Below, one piece after another: positions 1-10,612 of a stretch of 59,672 nt of DNA (positions are counted from its first letter, which is position 1; each line of letters starts with the position of its first letter). The position numbers and the translations under genes are program-made. The DNA is from Anaerolineales bacterium (lineage in GTDB: Bacteria > Chloroflexota > Anaerolineae > Anaerolineales > UBA4823), in contig JAFGJM010000042.1 in the NCBI GenBank assembly GCA_016929095.1, positions 1-59,672 of the forward strand, read 5' to 3'. Below the pieces are notes generated by a model. The model saw only the letters and a list, made by a program, of their open reading frames with translations, had not been told where the DNA came from and ran no database searches.

Positions 1-100
1 GATCTGCCGTGTCTTCCCAATTCTATACCCTTGGCCTTTTATCATACTAATGACAGGGAGAAGGAGAGGGCTCTCTCAGAATGACAAGAATTAGATGGCA

Positions 101-138
101 AGAAAAAAAACAGGGCAGTCATTTCTGGCTGCCCTGTT
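101..138 (-). terminator. Rho-independent terminator of the S8 protease gene
   Basis: Arms CAGGGCAG (111-118) and CTGCCCTG (129-136) form a perfect stem, extended by flanking A/T pairs. Read on the minus strand the stem is followed by a run of eight T. It lies about 45 bp past the stop codon of the minus-strand protease gene, as expected for an intrinsic terminator. Confidence 0.85.
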
Positions 139-184
139 CTTTGTGATTAATCAACCCTGAAAACGGTTAATCTTCCCATCCATA

Positions 185-3100
185 CTATTTGGCAACAATC
201 GGCATGTAATAAAGGTAAGCATAATCCACAGTGATGGGGATGCTGAACAAATGCGGTGCATCAGCGAAGCCAACATACATGATGCCGTCATTGCATTCTT
301 GTTCCACAGAACTACAGGCTAACGGAGCCACATTGTACAGCTCGAAGGTTGCCGGGTGAGATGGGCTGAACTCCAGATCGGCATTACGGATAGCGATGGT
401 GTTATCCAGATCGGTGCGTTCCCAGTACCAGTTAAATGTGCCTGAGCCGCTGCCGACATCCCAACCCTGGACAGTGATCAGGTAATTGCCCGCAGTTGGG
501 AAGCTGAGTTCTACGTAATCGTCTTCACCAGACGAATTTGTCGAAGAAGCAATTCTCTCTCCCGGGCAGGTGAAGGTGCCGCTATCATCGGCATCATAGT
601 AAACGAACAGGTCGAGATCGTTTGCACCTACATCAACGTAAGCCAGGAAATAAGACACCAGGTCGGGTAAAGTAGTGGCGTAAGTATAAATGCCACCTGC
701 CTCGAAATCGCATGGGTCGTCATCCGTTGGATCCTGAATGATGGGCACGTTATAGAAATCTTCACCGGTTGAACTCATACCGTACACTTCCACATCCAAC
801 CCGGAGGTTTGGGTGAGTGTGGTGGAGAAGGAGATATCATCGGTGAAGTAGTTGACATAATGCAAGTCACTGGCAGTAGGTCCATTCATGGTGCTAAGGG
901 TCTTCTCGAAGCCTACTTCGAACTTATCGCCTTCATAGCGCACGGTATGCTGCATGACCTCGTGCAAACCGGCGTCGGTCAATTCAGCTGCCACATATTC
1001 GGTATTGCTGCCGGTGGCGGTGCCGAATGCCCAGGCGCCATCGCCAAGCAAATTATAGGCGCTGCGACCCAGCTCATCGAGACTGTATGGACCAAAAGTT
1101 TCGGGGACATAATATGACCAGTTATCCAGTACCGGTCCCAGGATGATGGTGTCGAAGTCGGTTTCAGGAGCTACATCGTCCCATACATCTTTGACGATCA
1201 AGCGCGTTCCATCAGCGGGCACAGTGGGTTGATCTACGAAGAAGAAGCGCCAATCGCCGGATTCGGGTCGCCAGGTCCAGTCTTGCGAACCGCTCATGAA
1301 GCTGTTATCGTATAGTATGATACCCTTTTCTTCGCCGCCGAAAGTGACCACATCGGTCGTCAGATCATCATCGGAAGCCACATTCAGAATTACCGGAATG
1401 GCGGTGGTATTTTCGATAAACGACAGATCAACATGAGTATTGGTATTTGTCAGATAGATGGCGCATTGATACATACCATAAGGCATATCCGCGGGAACCG
1501 AAACATTAGCCACAAAGGTATCACTCGAAAGAGGAGGCGTATCCGCGGGAGCGGAACCATCAGCCACAAAGGAACCCTTTATATAATTGCCCACTGTTCC
1601 TTCAGATTTGCTTATTGATAGCCAATCGCAGCTTGTTTTCCCGTAGAAGGTTACGCGTAATTTGAGATGGGAAACAGGTGCAAGAGGGCTTCGGGTGCGA
1701 TGTTGCAAGCCCAGGTAGATGCCATCTTTCCATCGATCGGGGTCCAACGGTTCTTTTACCGACGCGGAGTGGTAAGTGTGGGCGTTGTAGCCGTAGGTGA
1801 AGCGAATGTATTCACCGCTATCGATTTCACCATCATCCACCGCGCCATCGTAATCGGCGTCAGTCCACAAATTTCTGTCGCTGTTTACATCTTTATAGCT
1901 GTACCATAGAAGACGCCAGTTGTTGTTGTCGTCGTTATACTCATTATCTTGTGGTTCCCACTCGGCGTAAGGCTGGATCAATTCAGCCGTCATCAGCACG
2001 GTGCCGTTGGGGATATCGGAATCCGGAGCATAATCGCTGGGCGAGAATAAGTAATCGGGGCGGTAAAAGCTATAGGAGCTTTCATCAGCCAGCACGGCAT
2101 CCAATTCGAGTTCTGTAGAATGCAAAGCTACCAGTTGCCCGGTTTCAAGGGTATAGTCTTGATCAATTGACGAATAGTTGGTGAGATTGAAAGTTTGGCT
2201 ATCAGAATCACCGGGATGAAGGAGTTTAGTGAAAGCCAGGTATTCTTCTCCCTGGTAATCGCCAACACTCCAACTGGAGGGTGAAATATGCAAGCCTTGA
2301 TCGCCGCCGGCGATACTGGTGGAAGTTTCGGCGTTGACCATGCCTGCACCCTGGGTGAAAACGTCGTAATTTTGGTCGGTTGCGCCGCTCATGATCAATT
2401 CCCGAGCCTGCTCCCAGGTGGGGAACGAACCGGTATTTTGTTTGAACGCGTCGTAAATGAGCGCCATGTTACCGGCAACCACCGGCGCCGAGCGGCTGGT
2501 GCCGCCCCAGGATTCCCAGGCGCTCCACCCGTCCATCCAGTAGTTCAAGGTGAGGTCGCCGGCGCCAAAAGCGCCATCGGCGGTCACTGATGGTGCGAGG
2601 CTACCCACGGAAGTTGGTCCACGGTTGGAGAAGGGGATCACATCACCCCACACGATCTGGTCAACATCGGTAATCGAATCCCACAGGGTAGAACCAAATT
2701 GAGTAGAAGCGCCAACCGCGATGGCGGTGCTGCCGCTGGGAGGCGCATTGGTGCCGTAACCCGGAGCGCCGTTGCCGGTGGAGAACATGAAAGCATGCTG
2801 TTTCCCATAGGTATTGGGTCTGCTAAAATAATCATAGTTGCGGGTGTTCAGGCGGGTTATCAGGCGTGAGCGATAATCCCATTCATCGTTATCGGTGTCG
2901 CTGGAGCCGTAGGAGTTGGATGAAATCTGTGCACCATCGTTTGTGTTGCCAAAACCATCCATTCCCCAAACCGAGAAGTAATACGAGGCTTCGGTTGAAT
3001 CTTCATGGAGGATGTAAGAGTCACCCATGGCGATGATTTTGGCGTTTTTACCGGCGCCAATAACCATACCAAAACCGGAGGGTTTAAAGGATGGTCGTTC

Positions 3101-4480
3101 ACCATATGGATCGCCATCAATGACTCCCTGTCCGACTATGGCGCTGGCGGTTAGCGTGCCATGCGCTGAAGCAGGACCTGTCCAGTCATCGAACATGAAA
3201 GCGACCAGATCGCCATTCTCCGGAGGGGTTAAACCGTAACCGACTGGATTCCACCACCAATCCATGCCTTGCGGCCAGTGATAGCCATCGGCGATGAAAT
3301 AAACCATACCGCCGGAGACATCAGCGTAAGTGTCTAAGTCATAATCCCAACAGGCAGTTGGTGTTGCCTGATTGGTGGGGGCTTCATCGCTGAAGTCAAG
3401 GTCGTTGTCCATGTCAACATATACCGTTTCAAAGACATCATCACCATCTTCATCCACCACTAATATACCAACTGGTATTGGATCATTTGGATAACTAAAT
3501 ACATAACCAAGTGAATAATCGGGGTGATAACCGATATGGTAAACTGTGCCGGTATAAGCGGTGCCGCTGGTGATCCAGGTTTCACCATCGAAAGAAATGG
3601 TGCTGCCCGTGCCGGTGGTGCTGGTGTCGGCGAATTTAGAAACGCCATAAGAAAAGGTGTTTAAATCGGTAAGTTGACCATTAACGATCAAATCGAACAT
3701 CATGAGATAGTTGGAAGCCGGGCTATAAGCCACAGGCCAACCGGCGTAGTAATCCAAATAATTAGCCACGCCGCCATATGTGTAATTTGAGCTGTTGGTG
3801 GTGGTATATGTAAGCCAGGTGCCATACAGATCGGGGTGGCAAAAATCTACGCCGGAGTCGATATCAGCCACTACCACGCCATCGCCGGTATAACCGTTAG
3901 ACCAGGCAGCAGCGGATTTGTGATTATAAGTAACATCCCACCAACCTGAAACCTGGTTGCCGCCAATGATATTATCTGCCGAGCCGGTACTGGTAAACTC
4001 TTTCCGTAACTCGTTGATATCTTTTAAAAGTTCCGGGTGGGCGGTTTCTCCTTCCGGTAAGAAGCGGGGCGCCGGGCTGGTCGCCTGCACCAGACGGGCT
4101 TCAACAACCACGTCCAGGCTGGCCAGTTTAGCCAGATAATCGGCTTTTAAACGGGCTGTCCATACCACGCCTCCAGTAGCCTCATCGGGGATGTTGCGCG
4201 CGACAGCTTTAACATAATCTGGCCAGGTCACATCCCTGGTTTCGGTAACCAGGCGGACGGTGATTTCTTCCTCACCACCGGCTTTAGCTGCCTCCTGCAA
4301 ACCCGAATCGTATTTTTCCAAGCCTTTATCGGAAGCAGCGGTGGCGTCGCCTCCCTCGCCCTGCTTGGCCTGGGATGCCTGGGCGGTTAATGGTTTGCCG
4401 GGTAGGGCTACCGCCAGTCCTAATACAAGGGCGAGCAGGAAAAGAAGGGTAATCGAACGTTTTAAAACTTTATGTTTCAT
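185..4480 (-). CDS. Secreted subtilisin-like (S8) serine protease, giant multidomain
   Basis: Extracellular endopeptidase of the subtilase family, 1431 residues from the chosen ATG. That ATG has AGGAGG 6 nt upstream and begins a signal peptide (MKHKVLKRS, then a Leu-rich core). The longer GTG-started frame adds 34 residues with no such features. The catalytic triad is visible: Asp in IDSGVD (about residue 208), His in SAHGTLTAS (about 440), Ser in GGTSRSAP (about 662), with the oxyanion Asn in STGNG (about 570). Asp and His are about 232 residues apart, far more than the usual 30-60, so a large insert sits in the catalytic domain. The C-terminal half looks like beta-sandwich modules including a PPC-like domain. 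The protein ends YYMPIVAK, a tail shared with other secreted proteins here. An intrinsic terminator follows. The substrate is unknown. Confidence 0.93.
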   Translation of the reverse strand: MKHKVLKRSITLLFLLALVLGLAVALPGKPLTAQASQAKQGEGGDATAASDKGLEKYDSGLQEAAKAGGEEEITVRLVTETRDVTWPDYVKAVARNIPDEATGGVVWTARLKADYLAKLASLDVVVEARLVQATSPAPRFLPEGETAHPELLKDINELRKEFTSTGSADNIIGGNQVSGWWDVTYNHKSAAAWSNGYTGDGVVVADIDSGVDFCHPDLYGTWLTYTTTNSSNYTYGGVANYLDYYAGWPVAYSPASNYLMMFDLIVNGQLTDLNTFSYGVSKFADTSTTGTGSTISFDGETWITSGTAYTGTVYHIGYHPDYSLGYVFSYPNDPIPVGILVVDEDGDDVFETVYVDMDNDLDFSDEAPTNQATPTACWDYDLDTYADVSGGMVYFIADGYHWPQGMDWWWNPVGYGLTPPENGDLVAFMFDDWTGPASAHGTLTASAIVGQGVIDGDPYGERPSFKPSGFGMVIGAGKNAKIIAMGDSYILHEDSTEASYYFSVWGMDGFGNTNDGAQISSNSYGSSDTDNDEWDYRSRLITRLNTRNYDYFSRPNTYGKQHAFMFSTGNGAPGYGTNAPPSGSTAIAVGASTQFGSTLWDSITDVDQIVWGDVIPFSNRGPTSVGSLAPSVTADGAFGAGDLTLNYWMDGWSAWESWGGTSRSAPVVAGNMALIYDAFKQNTGSFPTWEQARELIMSGATDQNYDVFTQGAGMVNAETSTSIAGGDQGLHISPSSWSVGDYQGEEYLAFTKLLHPGDSDSQTFNLTNYSSIDQDYTLETGQLVALHSTELELDAVLADESSYSFYRPDYLFSPSDYAPDSDIPNGTVLMTAELIQPYAEWEPQDNEYNDDNNNWRLLWYSYKDVNSDRNLWTDADYDGAVDDGEIDSGEYIRFTYGYNAHTYHSASVKEPLDPDRWKDGIYLGLQHRTRSPLAPVSHLKLRVTFYGKTSCDWLSISKSEGTVGNYIKGSFVADGSAPADTPPLSSDTFVANVSVPADMPYGMYQCAIYLTNTNTHVDLSFIENTTAIPVILNVASDDDLTTDVVTFGGEEKGIILYDNSFMSGSQDWTWRPESGDWRFFFVDQPTVPADGTRLIVKDVWDDVAPETDFDTIILGPVLDNWSYYVPETFGPYSLDELGRSAYNLLGDGAWAFGTATGSNTEYVAAELTDAGLHEVMQHTVRYEGDKFEVGFEKTLSTMNGPTASDLHYVNYFTDDISFSTTLTQTSGLDVEVYGMSSTGEDFYNVPIIQDPTDDDPCDFEAGGIYTYATTLPDLVSYFLAYVDVGANDLDLFVYYDADDSGTFTCPGERIASSTNSSGEDDYVELSFPTAGNYLITVQGWDVGSGSGTFNWYWERTDLDNTIAIRNADLEFSPSHPATFELYNVAPLACSSVEQECNDGIMYVGFADAPHLFSIPITVDYAYLYYMPIVAK

Positions 4481-4481
4481 A

Positions 4482-4949
4482 ACACTCCTCCTGGCAGGTT
4501 TTATCAACCTGCATGAAATTAGGATCCGGCAATCTATGAAAAGTGCATCGTAATAATGCCGGGAAAAACAATAATCATGCACGCATCTTTAACAACATAC
4601 ATCACGGTTAGGTTATATCTCCCCTAAGCCGGAATTGCAAAACGTGTTTAAAATAAAATGCTTTGCCAATACGTAAAGTCCATGCAGAATATATGACAAT
4701 ATTCAACTGGGTTTAACGTAAGGTTTTATCAATGCCAATATATTTTTCAATGAAAGGTGCAGAATTTTCTGGGCGATCTGCACATTAAAAATATACCAGT
4801 TTACGGTAATTGTCAAGCCAAGAAATGGTTTAACAAATATTTTTTTGAAAATGTTAAGAAATGATTTTCGTATTAAAATAATACTTCAGCATATTTTATA
4901 CCGAACAAAGAACGTCCGCATTTTTGATAGTAGAAAATTACACATCTAT
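4482..4949. other. AT-rich spacer upstream of the S8 protease gene
   Basis: I found no credible gene on either strand. It should hold the promoter and leader of the minus-strand protease gene, but I could not pick a convincing -35/-10 pair. A plus-strand reading frame starting at 4845 runs through the repeat cluster that follows and looks accidental. Confidence 0.4.
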
Positions 4950-5102
4950 GGTTGGCTGAGCTTGTCGAAGCCAATAATCCGTTGCTTGAAAGTCTCTGAG
5001 CAAATCGAAATATCTCACTTCAAAAATAGACCCTTCGCTTCTCTTAGGGTGACAGGCTTCTTGTGCGACAACCCCTACAAATTCATCTTCTTTATATTGA
5101 CT
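4950..5102. repeat. Cluster of dispersed-repeat fragments
   Basis: Three repeat-like modules lie side by side. At 4950-4972 is GGTTGGCTGAGCTTGTCGAA plus GCC, the reverse complement of the GGCTTCGACxxGCTCAGCC element also found inside hsdM at 56493-56511. At 5029-5056 is a GACCCTTCGCTT...AGGGTGACAGG element. At 5080-5102 is a 23-nt sequence whose reverse complement recurs exactly at 28461-28483. The modules are not coding and look like short interspersed repeats. Confidence 0.6.
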
Positions 5103-5155
5103 AACCACTACTCACTTATAATCAAGAAAATAAAAACCGATAACAAAAAAATCCC

Positions 5156-6214
5156 ATGATGAAATCAAAAATAGTACCCCCACTCTTAACCAACGGCATT
5201 GTGTGCGCCATCATCGGGGCGGCGTTCGGATCGTATGGCGGAATGCTGACCTGGATTATCGGTGGTTTTATCCTCGGCGTCATCTTGGCAGCCGCGTGGG
5301 AGGCGATTTTTCATCGTTTGGCGCACCGCCCACGGTTGTTCCGCTTACGACCTTTGTTGCTGGTGTTGGTGGATTTTTTACTGGTCTTATTCCTGGTTAT
5401 TCCCTTGTATGGCGGGTGGCACAATGCGCATCCCCAACGAGTGGCTGTCACTATCACGCCGCAAGACATCGATATGGCTTATGAAGAAGTGCAGCTTACC
5501 ACCTCGGATGGTATCCGGCTGGCGGGGTGGTATATCCCATCTCAAAACGGCGCCGCAATTATCGCCTTGCATGGTTTCAGCGGCAACCGCACCCATGTGC
5601 TGCCGCACACAACAATCTTGCAGCAGGCTGGTTATGGGGTGCTGCTCTACGATATACGCGCCATGGGTGAAAGCAGCGGTGAGGTTTACCATTATGGCTG
5701 GAAAGGGGAATTGGACGTTGCCCCGGCGATTGAATTCTTATTAGCTCGCCCAGATGTAGATGCCGAACGTATCGGCATCCTGGGGCTTTCATCGGGGGGG
5801 ATGACGGCTCTTAACGCCGCCGCCAAACTCTCCGAATTGCGGGCAATTGTCGTCGATGGAGTGGAAGCCAACCGTATGGAAGACCTGCTCAACCCCATGC
5901 CGCCTTCCTACCGCCAGTTCTGGTTCATGGCGCCCATACCCTGGATGATCGACCGCGCCACTATGCTTTTCAATGGCGTAGTCCGTACATCGTCGATGGA
6001 TGAATTACTGGCGCAGATATCCCCGCGCCCGGTGCTGTTCATTGCCTCCGGCGCCGAATCGGAAATTTTCCAGGGGCAAAAGTTTGTGGCTGCTCACCCG
6101 GAGAATGTCAGCTTGTGGGAAATCCCCGAAGCCAAACATGTGGAGGGTGTGTTTGTGCGTGAAGAGGAATATGCTGCACATATGTTGGAATTTTTCGAGG
6201 ATAATCTCAAATAG
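5156..6214 (+). CDS. Membrane-anchored alpha/beta hydrolase
   Basis: Probable serine hydrolase (esterase or peptidase type) of the alpha/beta-hydrolase fold, 352 residues. Two or three hydrophobic segments occupy residues 8-50 and 66-86, so the catalytic domain is tethered to the membrane. Visible fold landmarks: ALHGFSGN (oxyanion region, about 138-144), nucleophile elbow GLSSGG with Ser212, and a late His in EAKHVEG. The acidic member is less clear: strand VLFIASGAESE offers Glu where Asp is usual. Two ATGs lie in tandem at 5156 and 5159 with no strong Shine-Dalgarno sequence, so either may be used. The gene is divergent from the protease gene and appears monocistronic. The substrate cannot be told from sequence. 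Confidence 0.85.
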   Translation: MMKSKIVPPLLTNGIVCAIIGAAFGSYGGMLTWIIGGFILGVILAAAWEAIFHRLAHRPRLFRLRPLLLVLVDFLLVLFLVIPLYGGWHNAHPQRVAVTITPQDIDMAYEEVQLTTSDGIRLAGWYIPSQNGAAIIALHGFSGNRTHVLPHTTILQQAGYGVLLYDIRAMGESSGEVYHYGWKGELDVAPAIEFLLARPDVDAERIGILGLSSGGMTALNAAAKLSELRAIVVDGVEANRMEDLLNPMPPSYRQFWFMAPIPWMIDRATMLFNGVVRTSSMDELLAQISPRPVLFIASGAESEIFQGQKFVAAHPENVSLWEIPEAKHVEGVFVREEEYAAHMLEFFEDNLK

Positions 6215-6219
6215 AATAT

Positions 6220-6393
6220 TTGATAATTTTGGATGGTACGAAAGATTCCCAAATTTGGGATTTAATCAAAACCCATAATTCTGCTCTTTTAGACGATCAT
6301 CTCATGGCGGTTGAAATTCTGGGTGAAATTGGTGATGAGGATTCATTACAAAAGTTACGCAAGCGCCTGACCGCGGTAAATAAAGAACTGTAA
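6220..6393 (+). pseudogene. Short HEAT-like fragment
   Basis: An open stretch of 57 codons (TTG at 6220) reads ILDGTKDSQIWDLIK and then DHLMAVEILGEIGDEDSLQK, a pattern typical of one HEAT/Armadillo-type helical repeat. There is no ATG and no ribosome binding site, and it starts only 5 bp after the hydrolase stop. Most likely it is the surviving end of a decayed gene, less likely a translationally coupled small protein. The AT-rich sequence from 6394 to 6662 holds nothing else I can name. Confidence 0.3.
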
Positions 6394-6662
6394 GCTTTGA
6401 TAGAAGCGGTTGGGAAACTAAAGAGGAAATTTCAGATAATATGATTTTAAATGATATAACAAAGCGATAACACGGAAGTTCTAATCTTTGTTATAATTAC
6501 ATTAGTGAAATTTTTCATTAATCACATCTTCAACCCTATTATTAGAAACAACAATTATTAAATAGAACCAATACGGAATGCGGGAATTTTAGGATTATAG
6601 TTTTTGGTATTTAAATATTTTAAACATCATATATATTGACATTAATACAATTGGAATGCACC

Positions 6663-9600
6663 ATGAAAAAACACATCATCTTCTCTCTCAGCGTTGTATT
6701 ATCACTTGGTTTAATATTTAATGATTGGAACTCAGCCAGGTCTTTAGGTTTTTCACTTCAGATTACTACAACACCTGCTGTGAATATAGAAACCCGGCCT
6801 TTCTCACCAGGGATGAATATTGATGTAATTTCATATTCATCAGGTGAACGCATAGAACGAGATTCCAGAGATCAAACCAGTCCAAATGCAATTGACCCTG
6901 GCACAATGCGTGTGTATCAAATGGCTGCTGCAGGAGCTTCGGATTGGGATATTTATATTGAAGATGATAATGGGCAAAATCGTCAAAACATTACAAATTC
7001 ATCGAAGGCTGATATTCAACCCAGATTTAACCGAGGGGCAAATCGTATTGTATTTGCATCTAATCGTTACAATAATCAGTTCGATATTTTCGTCATTAAT
7101 CCCAATGGGACGAATATAACTCGCCTTACGGACAATAAAAAAAATGACTATTACCCCACATGGTCACCGGATGGTACAAAGATTTTATTTACCCGCAATG
7201 AAGGGAAAGACGCGGAAATATATGTTATGAATTCTGATGGAACTAACCCAATGAATTTATCCAATAATCACAATTTTGATGGCACCCCTTTTTTTTCTCC
7301 GGATGGAACCAAAATTGTTTTTATGTCATACCGATCAGGCCAATATCGCATCTGGGTGATGAACGCAGATGGAAGTAATCAAATGCAAGTATCTAATCAG
7401 CCTTATAGTGAAAATCCGGTTTGGAGTCCAGATGGCTCGAAAATTTTTTATGATGCAGACACCAATGATGACGGATTGCAAGAGTTGTGGCTAATGGACA
7501 GCGATGGGAGTAACCAAACTTCTCTGAGCAGTAATCTTGCATATTCATTCTATGCAAATGGTTGGTCTCCCGACGGAAAATATATTGCTTACACAATGAT
7601 TGGTTATGATGAAAGTAGAATTTATTATAAAAATCCAGTTGAATTTGGAAGTGCGTCATTCAATCAAGACTGGTGTGCAAATGTGGACTGGCAAACCTTA
7701 GATACAGTAATTCCAACTTCGAATTTGGATCCTTTATCCAGCGAATCTCCCGGACCTTTCACTGTAAAATGGACAGGTTTAGATTCGGGTGTGGCGGGAA
7801 TTAAAGGATATGATATCCAGGTAAAAGATGGCGCACAAGGGGATTGGACTACCTGGCAAAATCAAAGTACATCAACCAGCGCCCAATATCCCGGAATTGG
7901 TGGTCATACTTATTTCTTTCGCATACGCGCTCAAGATAGGCACTATAATATTCAACCCTGGCCGCAAAACTCGCAAATTCATACATATGTCGAGAATAAT
8001 TCACCCATTTCCAAAGTAGTTACTCTACCCGATTATTCGCGCGGAACTATCGATGTATCATGGGAAGGTATAGACCCGGGTAATTCTGGAATTAAAAATT
8101 TCGATGTGCAATATCAAGATCTTTCTGTGGGTGCATGGACCGATTGGCAAATAAGTAAAACGATCACTACAACAACATTTACTGGCGATCCAGGAAAAAC
8201 TTATTCATTCCGCGTCAAAGCAACCGACAATGCGTTTAACACCGAAGCCTGGCCAACCGGATTTGGCGATACCAGCACAACATTTTATTCATGGTATATT
8301 AGCGGAACAATTCAAGATATAAGCGAAAAACCTCTTATTCAAGCAAGCGCTAATACCGTTCCGGTAGAGATCGATCCGATTTTCTCAAATGAGCAAGGAA
8401 GCTATAGCGGCTATGGCGCCGAAAGCGGGGTTCCATATTCAGTCTCCTGGGGGAAAGATGATTATAGTAATTTACCTTTTACAGTATTTACTTCTACTAT
8501 TGATGCATATAAAAATGTGTTCTTACCTTCTGGTAATAATATTGTTCAAAATGGCGACTTTGAAACCAATCATTTTTCTGGATCGGATTGGTTGGCAGAG
8601 GGTGAGATACAACTTGTAATTACCGATACTGATAAAAATACAGGATTGAAAAGTGCTTATTTTGGAGATTCTTTTAAATTTGGGGATGTAACAGAAGTTT
8701 GGGATAACTTAAGTGATGGGAATTGGGATGTTCTTTTGGAAAGTGATAGTGATAATACTATACACCTTATTTGGCGAGATAATAATTTAGATCAATCAAC
8801 GCTTTATTATTCTTATAAACTAAGAAATGGTGATTGGGTAACCCCAACTCAAGTTTCTAATGTAACTGCTTCAGGCTCATTCGATATGACTTTAGATGAT
8901 GAAGATACAATTCATCTTGTATGGAGGGGCGTTGGGGGAATGCTTTATACTCTCAAACCAAAAGGAGGAGCATGGGTAACACCCATATTTTTATCTACAA
9001 GTGGTGCAAATCCAAGTATAGTAATCGATTCATTGGGCACCATTCATGTTTTTTGGGATGGAATCTTCCATACATACAAATTGGATGGAAGCGATTGGAT
9101 TTCACCGGAAAGAATAAATTCTGAGGGATCGGAACCGAAAGTAGTTATAGATCAAAACAATACTATCCATGTTATCTATTACATTTATCATAATTTTATG
9201 ATCATCCATTATTTAAATAAGCCAATAGATGGTAATTGGTCAACCCCAATTCAAATCTATCAAGATTTTAGTTTTGGTTTAGAACATGAAATGTGTTCAG
9301 ATTCAGAGGGGACTCTGCATGCTGTTTGGGCTGATTTAAGTTCAAGCCAATTGTTCATTTCCTATTCACAAAAACCTGTTGGAGGAACCTGGTCGAAACC
9401 AACATATGCGACTCGCGTGCCTTCAAGGTTACCATCTATTGCATGTTCAGGAACAGATATAGCAATCTCATATCAATGGGCAGATTTCTGTGAGATAGAT
9501 AGTCCTTATACATGCATTATGTATACTTACAAAACTAAAAATGGCGATTGGGAAATACCCCAAAAAATTCAAACATCGGGAGGATATCATTCTACACTAA

Positions 9601-10394
9601 CGATGGACTCAATGGGTTATCCACATGTAGCATGGATAAATAGCGTTGACAATCGGATTAATTACAGAACAACACTATCGGGCAATACCGGTAATTCAAT
9701 TTTAAAACAATCATTGTTCATCTCAGATTCCATGCCTAATCCTGCGCTTTCATTTTTATACAGAAATTTTGACGCATCAATCAATAAAAAATCATGGTTC
9801 TCAATAAATATTAATAATACAATAACTAATACGAACATACTCTCGATAACTGACAGTTCGGATTGGAATCATCGCTGGTTCGATATGTCAGCCTGGCGAG
9901 GGCAAAACATTACTATAACTTTTCAATTACACGAGGATGAGAATACAATTCCTGCCTGGGTTTATCTGGATGAAGTCAGCCTTGGTTCAATCTATCCGGA
10001 TGTGTGGATTGAGATGAATAGTCCTTCAGATGCTTATCGAGAGGATACTATTGTGTATTCAATAATCTACGGCAATCGTGGTAGCGTAACGGCGAACGAT
10101 GTGGTTATTTCTGCAACTTTACCAAGCGAGTTACAGAATATTCAATACAGCGATTCCCCAATCTCGCCAACGGAACCGTTCATCTGGGATTTAGGTGATT
10201 TACCAGCAGAAAGTGGACCATTCACAATCATGATTACTGCAACAGTGTCGGATGATGCTGAATATTTCCAGGTTTTAACTTCAACAGCTCAGGTGACAAC
10301 ATCTCCTGAATTAGAACATTTGAACAACTACTCTCAAAACGAATTATTTATTCACGGTATAGAGTATTATTTACCAATGATACTCGGTCACTGA
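6663..10394 (+). CDS. Secreted mosaic protein: TolB-type propeller, FnIII-like, sialidase-like repeats, DUF11
   Basis: A 1243-residue exported protein. The ATG at 6663 (MKKHIIFSLSVVLS) gives a clean signal peptide, so I prefer it to an in-frame ATG 27 nt upstream. Order of modules: TolB/PD40 propeller blades with repeated SPDGTKI/SPDGSKI motifs (about 90-310), two fibronectin-III-like domains with paired VKWTGLDSG and VSWEGIDPG motifs, a region of recurring DTIHLVW/GTIHVFW strands like BNR/sialidase propellers, a carbohydrate-binding-like beta-sandwich, and a DUF11-like domain (VYSIIYGNRGSVTANDV). The C-terminus YYLPMILGH matches the tail seen in other secreted proteins here. The gene looks more AT-rich than its neighbours. 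No catalytic residues are evident; a binding or adhesion role is inferred. Confidence 0.88.
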   Translation: MKKHIIFSLSVVLSLGLIFNDWNSARSLGFSLQITTTPAVNIETRPFSPGMNIDVISYSSGERIERDSRDQTSPNAIDPGTMRVYQMAAAGASDWDIYIEDDNGQNRQNITNSSKADIQPRFNRGANRIVFASNRYNNQFDIFVINPNGTNITRLTDNKKNDYYPTWSPDGTKILFTRNEGKDAEIYVMNSDGTNPMNLSNNHNFDGTPFFSPDGTKIVFMSYRSGQYRIWVMNADGSNQMQVSNQPYSENPVWSPDGSKIFYDADTNDDGLQELWLMDSDGSNQTSLSSNLAYSFYANGWSPDGKYIAYTMIGYDESRIYYKNPVEFGSASFNQDWCANVDWQTLDTVIPTSNLDPLSSESPGPFTVKWTGLDSGVAGIKGYDIQVKDGAQGDWTTWQNQSTSTSAQYPGIGGHTYFFRIRAQDRHYNIQPWPQNSQIHTYVENNSPISKVVTLPDYSRGTIDVSWEGIDPGNSGIKNFDVQYQDLSVGAWTDWQISKTITTTTFTGDPGKTYSFRVKATDNAFNTEAWPTGFGDTSTTFYSWYISGTIQDISEKPLIQASANTVPVEIDPIFSNEQGSYSGYGAESGVPYSVSWGKDDYSNLPFTVFTSTIDAYKNVFLPSGNNIVQNGDFETNHFSGSDWLAEGEIQLVITDTDKNTGLKSAYFGDSFKFGDVTEVWDNLSDGNWDVLLESDSDNTIHLIWRDNNLDQSTLYYSYKLRNGDWVTPTQVSNVTASGSFDMTLDDEDTIHLVWRGVGGMLYTLKPKGGAWVTPIFLSTSGANPSIVIDSLGTIHVFWDGIFHTYKLDGSDWISPERINSEGSEPKVVIDQNNTIHVIYYIYHNFMIIHYLNKPIDGNWSTPIQIYQDFSFGLEHEMCSDSEGTLHAVWADLSSSQLFISYSQKPVGGTWSKPTYATRVPSRLPSIACSGTDIAISYQWADFCEIDSPYTCIMYTYKTKNGDWEIPQKIQTSGGYHSTLTMDSMGYPHVAWINSVDNRINYRTTLSGNTGNSILKQSLFISDSMPNPALSFLYRNFDASINKKSWFSININNTITNTNILSITDSSDWNHRWFDMSAWRGQNITITFQLHEDENTIPAWVYLDEVSLGSIYPDVWIEMNSPSDAYREDTIVYSIIYGNRGSVTANDVVISATLPSELQNIQYSDSPISPTEPFIWDLGDLPAESGPFTIMITATVSDDAEYFQVLTSTAQVTTSPELEHLNNYSQNELFIHGIEYYLPMILGH

Positions 10395-10612
10395 TTTTTA
10401 GTATTGATAAAAATAATATATCAGATAATATTTAGAGAAAATTTGATAAACTTATATGCTCATTCATATTGTTACTATAATAAATTTCTTTCGAAGTAAA
10501 AACATATGTATCAGCTTATTTTTATAAAAATTACAGAATAACTCCTGCGTTGTGATTAGGGGAGTGTTGGTAGTCCCATTGGAAAATCGGAAATAGAAAT
10601 AACCAGTATATA
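10395..10612. other. AT-rich spacer, nothing recognised
   Basis: Spacer after the mosaic protein gene. I saw no hairpin with a T-tract, no repeat and no credible small reading frame. The promoter of the next operon lies just downstream. Confidence 0.4.

Noticed and set aside
809..4553. Several 60-100-codon plus-strand frames opposite the S8 protease
   Set aside because: All are antisense shadows of a long gene with a clear catalytic triad and signal peptide.
4845..5159. 104-codon plus-strand reading frame
   Set aside because: It runs through a cluster of non-coding repeats, has no ribosome binding site and no protein-like composition.
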